A stretch of 64,000 bases of DNA from Solanum dulcamara. Its lineage: Eukaryota > Streptophyta > Magnoliopsida > Solanales > Solanaceae. The stretch lies in NCBI RefSeq assembly GCF_947179165.1, contig NC_077243.1:52876001-52940000 (forward strand). Reading direction: 5' to 3'. Positions 23,886-36,433 of this stretch are shown here, one piece after another. Position 1 is the stretch's first letter. Every line of letters starts with the position of its first letter. Below the pieces are notes generated by a model. That model was not told the origin of the DNA and did no database searches. It was given only the letters and a program-made list of their open reading frames with translations. Made by a program: the position numbers and the translations under genes.

Positions 23886-26240
23886 TGTAATGAACCTCTA
23901 TTTCATTTTTGCCTTTGTTCCTTCTTTACATTGTTTAGAGAATTCCTGTAGCGATCTCAAGTTAGTTATGACTTGCTGACACTAACTATTTGATTGTCTG
24001 GTCGTTCGATTGGGTTTTAGGCCCGTTTCCCTATTTTGGAGCTTTTGAAGCTTGAAAAGTTGACTTCGATCCTAATATCAGGTAAAATAACTCATAATAG
24101 AATTATGACAGTACCATCATCTCTGGAGTGACCAAATTAGGTTAGTAGCACAATCGACATAAGTATCGAGTCAATCAGTGAGAGTTTGGAGCCATTTGGC
24201 ATTTTACCCTTTGAAATTTGACCTAAGGTTGACTTTGGTCAAAATTCTTAGAAAACGTGTTTGGATGTAAAATTATTTCAGTGAGGCTAGTTCTAAAATG
24301 TCAAGTTTTGTCTAGAATAACCTTTCATTCACTTGTCGAGTCTTCCGGTCTAATCCCAATGCCCATTGTAGAATTTGGCTCAGAATGGAACTTGGGTATG
24401 GGTCCGACTTTTCAATAAAATGACTTCGTATGAAAATTTTAAATGCGCCATTGAGTCCATAATGTTGAATTTGGTGAGGTACTATATCTTGTTTACATGC
24501 ATGAGATTCTGACCAAATTTCGACCACCCCGTCGGAAAGTTTAGACTTGGCCAAAATTCTTTGTTGCAGCAATTGCTGGTGTAGGTTGCTTTCTTGATCG
24601 CATTTGCGATGGAGCCTCCGTGATCACGAAAGTCACTGAGCACAGGCATTGCAATTGCGAGGCCTTTGGCGCGATCACAATGAGGCATTGATTGGGTTTG
24701 ATCTTATTTGTCTTTGCGATCGTGAGATCTGATTCTATCGATCGCGATGGTGTTTTTGAGAGACGGTCGCGATAGCAACATATGTCCCCATGATTTCAAT
24801 GAGCAATTGTGTTTGGTCTTTATTTAAAGGGATAGACACAATCAACACTTGGTCCCAAGGTTTGAAAAACCATATCTTGATCTCTAGAGGTCCATTTTAA
24901 GCGATTCAAAGCTAGGATTGAGGATAATTATTTGGAGAATGTGTGGGTATCTTTGGAAAGTGTTGCGGAGGATTTTCAGAGGTAAATTTCTTGAAATATC
25001 TTATGTCCCATGTCTTTAATGGTGTTTTTTGTGATTTTGTTGCATGATCATATTTGGGGCTATTCTGAGCCTCGAATTGTGTTCCATTTTGGAACACAAG
25101 TTTAGGGTGGTATTAAGGACATTTTCATAGAGTCAATTCTGGAAGTACCGGAGCAAGTCACACATTCTCATTTTTGACTTTGAAATTGGTCTGTCTATGA
25201 TTTTAATAATTTTAATGTCAAAACGACTGTATTAATATTGTGTACCTATATTTGATAGTGGGAAAGTGTTTAGAGGCCATTCAGAAAAGGAAAGGTATAG
25301 TTTAATGATTTTGGAGTGTGCGTGATTAACCTATAGGTAGGCTACGATTTTTCCCTCGTTAGATTAAGCTTGAAATATGATTGGTTGTTTAGTAGTTGGA
25401 ATTCGGGTTGGGTAGTTATTGAATCATGCCTAGATATTTAGAAACTATGATTTAGGCCTTCTTGATCATCCATGCCTTGTGATGTATTTGTATACTTGTT
25501 TTATTATCTATTTGGAGCATATTTTACCTTAGCCTAGGTTTGACTAGTGCTTGCTTTAGAAATGTATGATTCTGACCCTATAGGCCTTAGATTTGCCCCG
25601 ACCTCATTTTGGCTGGTATAGATCCTTGTAAATTGGTGTAGCAGACTTGATATGATATTCTGAGCCTTAGCTAGGTGGTATGCTTACTCTGATGATATTA
25701 AATCATTACCTCCCGATTCTAAGGCTTAACGGGTTAGGCGGTGACACAAATTTCCATTTTACAATTCAAGATTGGTTTGGAGTTCAGCTTAGATGGTTTA
25801 ATTGATTGAGTAGGTGTGGATGGCGATCTACGGATATTGGTAACTATTGACCTTTGGGAGTACTTACAGAAGCTATATTTGATTCTATTGTTGGGCATCA
25901 AGATTTAAGCTCTGGCCTCGACCACTAGACACTTTCAATAAGCATCCAGTTAGAGGTCCAACCTGAATTAATCGGATGATGATAAAGATCATCCAGTTAG
26001 AGGTACGACCTCAATTACTTGATACTTGATAACTTACTTGGACACTTCTGGTGAGCTTCCTATTAGAGGTCTGACCTCCGTACTGTCAGATTCTACTAGA
26101 TTGGGTTGAGGTTCTGGTTCTATATTCTCCGGTCTTGGGTTCTCAATTTCAAGTTCTCTGTTTTAATAGCTATTATGTGTACTCGTAGCGCTTATAGAGG
26201 TCCGATCAGATTTTTATTTAAACTTGCACATGAGTGTACC
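23886..26240 (+). repeat. Forward chromovirus LTR, truncated at its 3' end
   Basis: It begins TGTAATGAACC and aligns with the element C LTR: GACTTGCTGACACTAACT (23968), TTTTGGAGCTTTTGAAGCTTG (24034), CTTCCGGTCTAATC (24341), CTTATAGAGGTCCGATC (26192) and AACTTGCACATGAG. The R/U5 end and the CTACTGG..GGTCATGACA block are missing. A (GC)GATCGC-style palindrome cluster is at 24590-24780 and a degenerate repeat of AGTTAGAGGTCCRACCTGAATT at 25935-26090. It meets a reverse LTR fragment at about 26241-26281. Confidence 0.75.
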
Positions 26241-26280
26241 TTCAGGACTTACGGGGGTCTAGTCTATAAGGATCATCCAA

Positions 26281-27896
26281 AATTACGTCAGGGCATCTAA
26301 GGAAAGTTTTAATCACCCTAAATTAAGGCTAACATGCTCCAGGTAAGTATAAATAGGGATTCAACAGCACATGAAGCATAGGTAAACAATAATAAGGGAT
26401 ACATGCTCTCAACTACCCGAAATTCCTAAAGAAGGCCTAAAACATGATATCTAATCATCTCTCATTTATACAATACCTACCTAACCAAAATTCCATCAAT
26501 TTCAATAAGTATTTACACATTCTAGCTCAATCTAAGGAACGAGAAGCCATAGCTTTCATGTAGGCTGAACACTCGTGCTCCAACTCACAATGCCTTGCTT
26601 TCCCTTTCCATACGGCCTCTGATTGCTGCCACACTATCAAAAATGGATTCAAAATATCAATATGGTCATCTTGACACTTAAATCACAAGAAACAGTGAGG
26701 GGCTAATTTTATGGTCAAAAATGAGAATGTGGAATCCGCAGTGATAATTTTAGAATTGACTCCGTGAAGAGGTACTATATACTACCCAAACTCTTTTTCC
26801 AAAATGGAACACAATTCAGGGCTTGAATATGCTGATAATCAAACATGTAAGAAAATTCTGAAGAAAGCTCAAAAACACCTAAGGCAGTTGGTTTACAAGC
26901 AAATTTACCTTAAACAAAGGTCCTAATTTATTTTATGAATTTGGACCATAATTTGGCCTTTGAATCACCCAAATCCACCTTAAATCGAGTGAGAAATGAG
27001 AGTTTGAAGTTTGGGACAAAATCTCAAATTTGAAGTTTAAAATAACTCCAGTCGTCATAAAAGAAACATCGAAGTTCGCTTGAGCGACCCCCACCAAGAA
27101 GAGGGCATCACTTTCACGGTCGCTTTATAGTCCCCCGTCCATGGTATCCTGGTCGCTTTAGGGAATCACTTGTCACTTTTGCGACAAGGCGTCGCTTTAG
27201 CGATGACACTAGATACAACTGGTGCGAATGAGCTTAGCATGCCTATGTCTCTGACGGGGTGCTCAAGATTCGTTCGGAATCCCATACGTGCAAACGAGAT
27301 ATGTTACCCCACCAAATTTGATATTCTAGACTCAATGGTGCATTCAAAATTCCCATATGAGGTCATTTTTATGAAAAATGGGTCCCATACAAAAGTTTCA
27401 TTTAAAGCCAAAATCCATAACGAGCCTCAGGATTAGATTGAAAGCCTCGAGAAGCGAACAAAGGTTCATTTTAGACCAAAATTGACATTCCAAAATTAAA
27501 CACACTGAAGGATTTTCTTCTTAGCGCATTTTCCAAGAATGCTCACCAAAGTCAACCTTAAGCCAAATTTCAAAGGCTAAAGCGCTAAGTGACCCCAAAC
27601 TTGTATCGATTGACTCGATACTTGTGTTGACCATACTACTAGCCTAATTTGGACATTCCGGAGCTGATGGAACTATTAGAATTCTGTAATGAGGTAATTT
27701 ACCTGATGTATGACAAAAATCATTTTTTTAAGTTATAAAATCTCCAAAATAGGGAAACGGGTCTAAAACCCAAATAAATGACTAGGCAACAAAACAATCT
27801 TTGCCAGCAAGTCATAAATGAATTGAGGTCGCTATAGGAACACTCTGAATGAAGAAAAAGAAGAATTAAGCAAAAATGAACTGGAGGATCATTACA
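26281..27896 (-). repeat. 3' LTR of reverse element D, truncated
   Basis: On the - strand it starts at 27896 (TGTAATGATCCTCC..). It aligns with the D 5' LTR: AAGTTTTAATCACCCTAAATTAAG (26305 vs 34317), ACATGCTCCAGGTA, TGCTGCCACACT. Its end is lost at about 26281, where the opposite-facing LTR fragment begins. It contains TCGCTTGAGCGA (27076-27087) and TCGCTTTAGCGA (27192-27203). The 88-codon frame at 27170-27436 matches nothing known to me. Confidence 0.75.
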
Positions 27897-27964
27897 ACAT
27901 CCACTACTTAAAAGGACTTTGATTCGCCAAAGTAAGAGTCAAGAAGTATCTGAAGGCTCAGATA

Positions 27965-29255
27965 ATCTAGGGAACTGCTCTCGCATCTCATGTTCGATCT
28001 CTTAGGTAGCCTCGTCGATGGGATGGTGCCTCCAAAGGACCTTAACAATAGAAATGACTCTCGATCATAACTGCTTGACATCTTTGTCTAGAATGAGCAT
28101 TAGCTCTTCCACAAAGGTCAAATGATCATCCAACTCAACTAAATCATACTGATCATATGAGACTTATATAGAACATACCGATATAGCATCGAAACATGAA
28201 TGACTGAGTGGATAGATGATAGTGCTGGAGGTAGGGCTAACTCATAGGCAAACCCTCTGAATGACCTTAAAATCTCAAACAACCCTATATATCTGGGCTG
28301 AGCTTGCCCTACCTCCTAAATCTCATCATGCGTTTTATGGGCGATACTCGAAGAATAACCTATCACCAACTACAAACCTTAACAATCGATTGCTTATGAT
28401 ACGAATAACTTTGATGTGTACTCTGAGCGTCCTGAGCCTATCCAGAATCACTCTCACTTGATCCAAAGCCTCTTGAAGCAAGTATGTTCCATGTAGCCTA
28501 GGCTTCGTAGACTAAAACCAACTAACCAGAGAGAGACAATGCCTACCATATAAGGCCTCAAATGGGGCCATCTAAATTCTAGAGTTGTAGCTGTTGTTGT
28601 ATGCAAACTCCGTCAAGGGAAAGTGGTGGTCCCACTGACCCTCAAACTCCAATATGCAGGCTCACAACATATCCTCCATAGCATGAATAGTATGCTTTGA
28701 CTGGCCATCAGTTTGTAGGTGGAAGGGGGTACTGAGATCAACCTGGGTACCCAACTATCTAGGAAAAGGGCTTCAAAAGCTGGAAGTGAACTATGAACCC
28801 TATTCTGAAATGATAGATATAGGTACACGATGATGTTGAACCACCTCCCGATTGTAAATACGAGCCAACCTTTCGGAACTGAAGGATGTATTAATAGGAA
28901 GGAAGTATGCTGACTTGGTTAATCAATTCATGATGACCTAAATACTGTCAACACCTTGAAAATTCGAGGTAAACCCACAACAAAGTCTATGGTGATACAC
29001 TTCCGCTTCTACTTCGAAATGGGTAATATTTGAAACTCACTACCAGCCCTCAAATGCTCGCCCTTCACCTGTTGGAAACATATGCAACATGGCATATAGT
29101 TTGAGATGTCCCTCCTCATACCGCTCCACTAGTAGTTCTGCCTCAAATCATGATACATCATAGACGATTATCAAACCGCAATACCCGATTTGAATCAATA
29201 TAATCCTGGTCACCATCACCCTGTAATACCTGGTCTCTAAGCTCTAGCAATGACT
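27965..29255 (-). pseudogene. Element D integrase and C-terminal chromodomain-like end (decayed)
   Basis: Reading right to left: the HHCC-side remnant is near 29100. The catalytic-core tail (LGTQVDLSTPFHLQTDGQS.. near 28740, where the expected Glu is Lys, then CILEFEGQWDHHFPLTEFAYNNSY) precedes the GPFEILR-like end (about 28300). The last part, about 28140-27975, reads VELDDHLTFVEE..KVLWRHHPIDEAT-stop-EIE. That is the chromodomain-like tail of Tekay/Del chromoviruses, thought to steer integration into heterochromatin. Many stops. The 3' LTR starts about 70 bp further on. Confidence 0.75.
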
Positions 29256-30890
29256 CATCCTCAAACTTTTAGGCACAGATCAGATCAAGTAGAGAAGAAT
29301 CAGCCCCCACAAAGGCTAATATCTGCCTGGAAATCGAAATGTCCAATCTAACAATCCTGTTTGCTAAGGACTGGAAGTCTAAAGCTAAGGGTTTATCCAC
29401 AGTAGGAAAATAGGCTAGGATACCCATACTCCCTACCTTTCGGCTCAAGGCGTCAGCTACTACATTCGCCTTTCCTGGTTGGTAGAAAATAGAGAGATCA
29501 TAGTCTGCCAAAAGCTTGATCCTATGTCACTGTCTAGAATTAAGATCCCTCTGACCCATGATGTATGGTAAGGTGTTATGATTTGTATCTATCTCATAAT
29601 GGACCCCATACAAGTAGTGCCTCCATATCTTGAACGCGAAGACTACTGCTTCTAACACTATCTTAAGAATGGGGTACTTGTCGCTCGTATGTTCTCTACT
29701 ACCTAGAGGCATATGTAATATCCCAGCCCTGCAGCATCAAAGCACATCCTTGACCAATATTGGATGCATCATAATACACTATAAAGCCCTCACCTTCAAA
29801 TTGAGTGTTCAAGATAAGGGTAGTGGTAATAAATTCCTTGAGTATCCAAAAGCTCAATTCACACTCAAACCATACAAATGGACTTCTTGAGGGGTCAACT
29901 GGGTTAATGGGGTTATAGTGGTGGAAAACCCCCTAATAAAGCATCTATAGTAACCTGCTAATCCGATGAAGCTCTAAACTTTATGATAGATATGGGCCTA
30001 GCATAACCATGTATAGTATCAATCTTTACTGAATCTACCATGATGCTCTTCTTGGTCACAACGTGCCCATGAAATGTCACAGACTCCAACCAAAAGTTGC
30101 ACTTTGAGAAGTTGGCCTAAAGCTGCAGATCTCTCAAAGTCTGGAGCACAATCCTCAGATGCTGTGCATGCTCCTCTCTATTCCACGAGTACACTAAAAT
30201 GTCATCGATAAACATAATCATGAAATAATCAAGATAGGGCCTGAATACTTGGGTCATCAAATCCATAAAGGCGTCAAGGACATTAGTAAGCCTAAATGAC
30301 ATTACAAGAAACTTATAGTGGCCATATCGAGTCCGTAAGGCAGTCTTAGGGATGTCTACAACCCTAATCCTTAACTGATGGTAGCCAGATCTCATATCAA
30401 TCTTAGAAATATGGCGGCACCCTGTAGCTGATCGAACAGGTCATTAATACAGGGCACAGGGTAATGGTTCTTCATCATATCCTTGTCCAACTACCTGTAA
30501 TCGATGCAAATCTTCATAGTCCTATCCTTGTTTTTAATAGAAAAGATAGGATCACCCCACGAAGATACACTCATATGGATAAAACCCTTACCTAGGAGGT
30601 CCTCAAGCTGAATACTAAGCTCTTGGAGCTCTGCAGAAGCCATCTGGTAAGGTGGAACTGAGATAGGCTTAGTGCCCAACTCCAAGTCTATAACAAAATC
30701 AATATCTCTCTCTAGAGGTAGGCTAGGTAAGTTGGTAGGAAATACATCAATAAACTCTTGAACCACAGGATTAGAATCAATTGAGGGGGTCTCACTTGAT
30801 ACATTCTGGACATACGCTAAATAAGCTTGACACCTAGAGGAAACCAACTGCTGAGCTCTCATAGAAGATATAATCCTTATCGGTGTGCGG
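29256..30890 (-). pseudogene. Element D RT and RNase H (decayed)
   Basis: Starting near 30770: EFIDVFPTNLPSLPLERDID and LEDLLGKGFIHMSVSSWGDP, then a stop. RT core is at 30395-30117: [27 protein letters not shown], and FIDDILVYS with both catalytic Asp retained. RNase H is near 29810-29470: IVYYDASNIGQGC, EAVVFAFKIWRHYLYGV, ADYDLSIFYQPGKANVVADALSRK. A frameshift near 29700 and scattered stops break it. The order PR-RT-RNase H-IN marks Ty3/gypsy. Confidence 0.85.
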
Positions 30891-31270
30891 CTATAAACAC
30901 TCTGCCATAAAAATGGAGAAATACTAGGCATGGCTAAGGTAATGGTCTTGGTATAGCAATCCAAAACCATATGTGAGGAGATAACTATTCAATGCCTAGA
31001 ATAACAGCAAAATCCATCATATAAAGCAAAATAAGATCTTATTTTGTATTATGCCACTAAATAGTCACTACACATGATCTACAAAGTTGATTTACTATTA
31101 AAGAATCTACTACTGGGTCAAAACATGCAACGATACCACTAAAGGCTTAGAACTAATACCCCAAAAGGGAGCAAAATATATAGACACATATGGGTATGTA
31201 GAACCTAGATCAAATAAAACTGAAGCAGTCTACTGGCATATAAAATCGTACCTATTATAATATTGTCTGA
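30891..31270 (-). pseudogene. Element D protease (decayed)
   Basis: On the - strand near 31215-31180 the reading FDLGSTYPYVSIYFAP resembles the chromovirus protease box FDPGSTYSYVS, with Pro changed to Leu. It continues to VLDCYTKTITLAMPSISPFL (about 30965-30910), the block before RT. Stops occur near 31120 and 31060. Confidence 0.7.
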
Positions 31271-32880
31271 TACCTCAGCCTTTGCCCACACTGGAGCGAC
31301 ATCGAAGTGGCCCTATTGGCCTTCACCATGATTGTCTGTCCTACCACCCAACCTACCTCCTCGAGGACCTACCTAAATAATTAAGTAGTTTCCTCTACGG
31401 CCCTATGTCTTATCTCCGACTCCACGGTACTGACTTTGGTCTCCACCTCTATGAACTTGACTCTAGTCTCCACCTTTAGGTAGATATGGCACTGATGATA
31501 TCGGTTTAGCTTAACTACGGTACTCTCTAAACTAGTGATCAAGTGAATCGTAGTTAGAATGCCTCAAAGATTATTGCCAGGTAATAACCTGACTGCGGTA
31601 GAATAGGAGAGATTTTGATCCCATCGAGCTCTAGCCCATACTAGAATCAACCTGATAGAGTTGGTTGCCATTTGAAGCTGGTAGAGCCATCTGAATAGGT
31701 TGGCTGGGCTGATTTTGCTGATTTATATCTTGTTGGAACCTCTGATAGGACCTGTCATAGTAATCCCTGCCCCTAGTTTGGGACCCATTGTAGCTACCCT
31801 CATGTTCAGACCTCTTATCGCTGCCCCTTTGGGCCTCACAACAAATGTGGTCCATGGTACGGGTGTGATCAACAAGTTCAAGAAATGAATGGCCCACTAC
31901 AACCAAATATTCTATCTCTGACCACAAATGATACCTCAATCCATACACAAAGCATCGTATCCTCTCCTCCTCAATAGGTAGAATCATAGTATTATAATAG
32001 AAAAGTTTATGGAATCTAGCCTCGTACTCTTAGACCATCAAAGGGACATACTCTAGTCTCATAAAAGGATCCTGAAGTTGGTCCTTAACACTCCTACGGA
32101 TAAGAGAGGCAACCCAACTAGTCTAGACTGCATATAGGAGAGCCACCACTGCTGGGATGGGCCCGAAAATTGGTGAACAATGAAATCAACTCCCTTGGAC
32201 TACACAAGGCTTAAAGAATGAAGATTTTTGGAGAAAGAAGTCAAAAACTCCATAGCATCCTCCCTACTCGCTCCTAAAAATATCTAAGGTGACAATCTTT
32301 GGAAAAACCCACAACATTTTCTGGTTCTATAATGTCATAACATCCTATAGGGAAGATGGTTAGGGTGCTACAGGTGCTTGGGGCTGCTAAACCTTGGGAA
32401 CTAGCGACACATGCTGATTCTATGGTGCTGGCATATTTGAAGATGGTGGTGGGGCCTGAGGTACAACCCCAATAGCTAAGAGTAATAGTGCAATGGCCGC
32501 CGTAGGGCTAGAGTCATGATTGGTGTGGTTGGAGATGTGCCAATTCTGGCCCCTTTGGCTGAGGAGTAACAGGGCACCCTAGTGCTCCTCTACATACTCT
32601 AAAGCCATATCTCCATCTGGGGCTGGTGCTACACCCCTACCTCTATGTCGGGGCCGACCTCTAGGCCTGCCTAAGGCTTTATCTACCAGTCCTGGTAGGT
32701 TATCACCGTCGTTAGTACCACATACACGAGCCATACCTGCGAAAGAATGAAGCAAATGAGATTTCATGAAACCAATAAGACACATAATGCATGAGGTTAT
32801 ATAACATAGAGAACTTTCCTAATGACATCCTATAGCCTCTCAAAGATGGGTTACGGAAATCTCCGTACTGACCCACAGGA
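31271..32880 (-). pseudogene. Element D gag (decayed)
   Basis: The N-terminal basic part at 32745-32580 reads LGRPRGRPRHRGRG. A middle part holds many stops. The Retrotrans_gag end is open at 31987-31631 (ILPIEEERIRCFVYGLRYHLW.., LELVDHTRTMDHICCEAQ), followed by a Q/N/S-rich stretch. No intact CCHC knuckle was found. Gag forms the particle shell. The start is uncertain; the leader after the primer site runs from 32925 to about 32800. Confidence 0.75.
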
Positions 32881-32916
32881 CTCTACTAGATGTTAGCTCT
32901 ATACAAGTGAGACCGT

Positions 32917-32939
32917 TCAACCTGGAGCTCTGATACCAA
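32917..32939 (-). other. Primer binding site of element D (iMet tRNA type)
   Basis: The - strand reads TTGGTATCAGAGCTCCAGG just after the LTR end at 32942. It is a full match to the plant initiator-Met primer core TGGTATCAGAGC and the best preserved primer site in the window. Confidence 0.9.
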
Positions 32940-32941
32940 CT

Positions 32942-35098
32942 TGTCATGACCTAATTTCTAAGGTCACGATGGCACCTACTATAACCCACTAGTAGGTAAA
33001 CCAACCTCCCGGAACAACTAGTATTGGATTTAATGGTAGAAACTAACAGAAATAAGCAATTCTAACATAACATCATAGATAAGCGGAAGACAAACCAAAA
33101 TACATATATACTATTGATCCCTCCCTGAACCTGGAAGTCACTAGTATAAAGCTACTACAAAATAAAAGATAAGTGCAAGTCCCAAAATTAGACCATATAC
33201 AAATAAAATAGCTGGCATGTCTCAAAATGTAAAAGATAGGCCATCCATGCTGAAGGAGACAGAAATAATCCCAAAATGTCAAGTGCTCACCCTCGTCTCT
33301 ATTACAGACTTCTACAGGCTTGAAAGGTAAGTGTTGGTAGCTGGTGCTTGGACTTACATCACGCAATTGGATGTAGAGTATAGTATGAGTACTAACACAA
33401 TTGGTACCCAATGGGCATCATAGGCCGACTGAGAAGGAAGGGTAAAAATAATATGAAAAAGAGGAATAAACCTAAATAGGAATTAAAAATTGAAACCTAT
33501 GGTAAGAGAGTAAGTAATCATATGCAAATATGAATAGTATCAATTAGGGACGACTCCATCTAACTACAACCAACTTGGCCCCCACAAGCCCAATCAAGAC
33601 ACTCGAGCGTAATTTGAAAAAAAAACTAGACAAACCCTTATAAGACCATCGGGTACACAGAATAGCTAAGACTACAAGGACTAGGAACCAATGAATCTGA
33701 ACCTCTGAGTATGCTTCCAAGGAAAGTCACAGCCCTAGCCTCGGTTCACTTTTCTCCCAAAAAAGACGTGAACAGCTGAGTCAACATGATAACTAAAGAA
33801 TACACTCAATCCTAAACCACAAGTGACAGAAATATCAAGTTTGTACCTGGAATCCAAATGTTCGTCAGAATTACCAGTACGATCGTGGACGAAACTCAAA
33901 GCCGGAGACTTTCCATGAGAAATAAGTCGATCGAGGACGGGCCTCAACCTGAATAATCTCTGATGGGATCCCCGAATTGAAGGTCGGAACTCGAATCAGG
34001 ATACTCATAGAAAATATAATTGAGGAAGCCGAAGTTTCTCATTTAAAGTTGTATTCTAATAGCCACTACGGATCACCCTTCACAACAAAATAAGCCAACA
34101 TAACCATCTAAGCTTCATCCTAAACTTATCTTGAGACAAAAAAACGTCTAATATCACCAGCGTCTGTCATAAGCCATGAGACTTGGGAAATTATGGACAA
34201 GAATTTTTCAAAAGCAAATTTACTGCCTAGCTAGGGTCGAACAATCAAACCCTGCTCTATTACACCAGTCTACAGGGATCTATGCCATCCAAAGCGATGT
34301 CGGACCATCTAAGGTAAGTTTTAATCACCCTAAATTAAGTTCAACATGCTCCAGGTAGCTATAAACAGGAAATCAACAACACAAAAAGCATAGGTAAACA
34401 ACAATAAGGGATACATGCTCTCAACTACCCAAAAATATCAAAGAAGGCCTAAAATATTATTTCTAATCATCTATTATATATATAATAGCTACCCAACCCG
34501 AATTTCATCAATTACAATAAGTATTTACACATTCTCACTCAATCTAAGGAATGGGAAGCCGTAGCCTACCTGTAGGCCAAACACGCGTGCTCCAACTCAC
34601 AATGCCACGACTCTCTTTTCGTATGGCCTTTGACTGCTGCCACACTGTCAAAAATGTATTCATGACGTCAATATAGTGTCTTGACTTTCCAGAACTAACC
34701 ACACTGACTGAATTTTCAACTGATCGTGCTTTCTAAGAATGTTGGCCAAAGTCAATCTTAGGCCAAATTTCAAAGGCTAAAGTGGCAAATAGCCTCAAAC
34801 TCGTATTGATTACCTCGATACTCATGCCGACCATGTTACCATTCTAATTATACCATTTTGGAGCTGATTGAACAATCAGAATTCTATTCTGAGGTCATTT
34901 ACCTGATGTTATGATCGAAGTCAACTTTTCAAGTTATAAAAGCTCCAAAACAGAGAAACGAGCCTAACACCCAAATGAATAACTAGACGATCAAACAGTC
35001 AGTGCCTGCAAGTCATAAATTAATTGGGGTCACTATCGAAACTCTCTAAAGGGAGAAAAGGAGACATTAAGGAAGAAATAACCTGAAGCGTCCTTACA
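32942..35098 (-). repeat. 5' LTR of reverse element D, with internal deletion
   Basis: On the - strand it starts at 35098 (TGTAAGGACGC..) and ends at 32942 (..GGTCATGACA). It aligns with the D 3' LTR, but about 0.8 kb present at 26680-27485 is absent here, at about 34680. Blocks: TGGGCATCATAGGCCGACTGAG (33414), GTAGCCTACCTGTAGGCC (34561). The palindrome cluster lies in the deleted part. Small open frames (33073-33411, 33735-33947) are not gene-like. Confidence 0.8.
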
Positions 35099-36433
35099 TT
35101 TCTTGTGAAGTATATTCTCAATTATATTTTCAAATAATATATATTAGACTATTAATATTTTAATGAGTCAAGATTTAGAATTTAGGTCCAGCCTAAGGAT
35201 TTGACTTATAGCTACAAAAGAAAATGTGTTGTTGCTGTGATATAAATAAAATATGTAGCAATTTTATATTGCAGCCACAATGTATTTTATTGTGGCGAAA
35301 GATTTAATTTGTTTGATATGAAAATTCAAACTTTGTGGCTATATTACATTTTGGATTCGTGAAAATAATGCTTGTATTTAGCTACGAGATTGAAAATATA
35401 TAGCTATGAATTGAAAATTTTGCTACAAACATTTTTGTACATGGCTAAAGAACTATTCTTTTTGCCACAAATACATAAATGATAGTTTTCTTTTAATTTG
35501 CTTTTATGGAAAGCAAAAATCTATATCCATATTTTAGGTAATTATATATATGCTTAAGCACAAAAATAAAAATTCATTGTTGTAAATTGAAGAATATAAT
35601 AAGCATTATTAATCACAACATTTTCTATAATGTACCTAAATTAAAATAAATTAAATTTCAAAATAGATTTCAAGTTACACATAATTACATTTGGAACATT
35701 CATAATATATAATTCTTCTATGATAGCAATTACAATATCTTTCTTACGACTCTATGTTGTATAGTTTTCTACCATTTTCACGTCATTGTCTCCAAGACGC
35801 TCTAATATTTCCACAAATTCGCCTACAAATTTTTGATAAAGTAAATTAATACCAAAGAGCAAAAATAATTGTATCATTTATATAAAAAGAATTAAGAGTT
35901 ACATACAATTGTATATTTTACCTAAAATGAATTTACTAAAATATCCATTAACATTCTTATATGTTCAATTTTTACAAGATAATGTAACTCAATAAAGTTA
36001 AAAAGGATTGCAAGCTCCAAACAATTCAATATTTTACATGAAAAGCTTCTTTAACAAAGGTTTGTATATTTAAGGAAATTAATATGTACAATAATAAACA
36101 TTTGATTTTAGTGGCTTGTAAGATAAAAAGATATTAACTTCCCAAAACATCTAGAAAGCAAAAGTTCAACTTACGTTGTTATCTACTTCACTCTCAATTT
36201 AAAATGGAACCAATCTTGCTCACCTTAAATCAATCTATATAAATAAAAAAGACAATTGTTTTAATGTCTACATTTATAACAACTTAAAGAAGAAGATTAA
36301 AAAAAATTGTGAACATCAAATAGTGGAAAGAATATTGGAACTAATAAAACAATATAAAATTGAAATGAACAATAAAATATTAGACGAAGCAAAGGGGAAG
36401 CGTGTATGTGGTGCGGTGGGTGGAGAGGGAAAA
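35099..36433. other. AT-rich DNA with TAGCTAC/GCCACAA motifs
   Basis: AT-rich and non-coding. Between 35200 and 35480, short words of the type TAGCTACAA, TTGTGGC, TTGCTACAAA, TGGCTAAAG and TGCCACAAA recur on both strands. That resembles subterminal repeats of CACTA-type DNA transposons, but no CACTA terminus was seen. The remainder to 36433 holds nothing recognisable. The LTR of element C starts at 36434. Confidence 0.4.
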
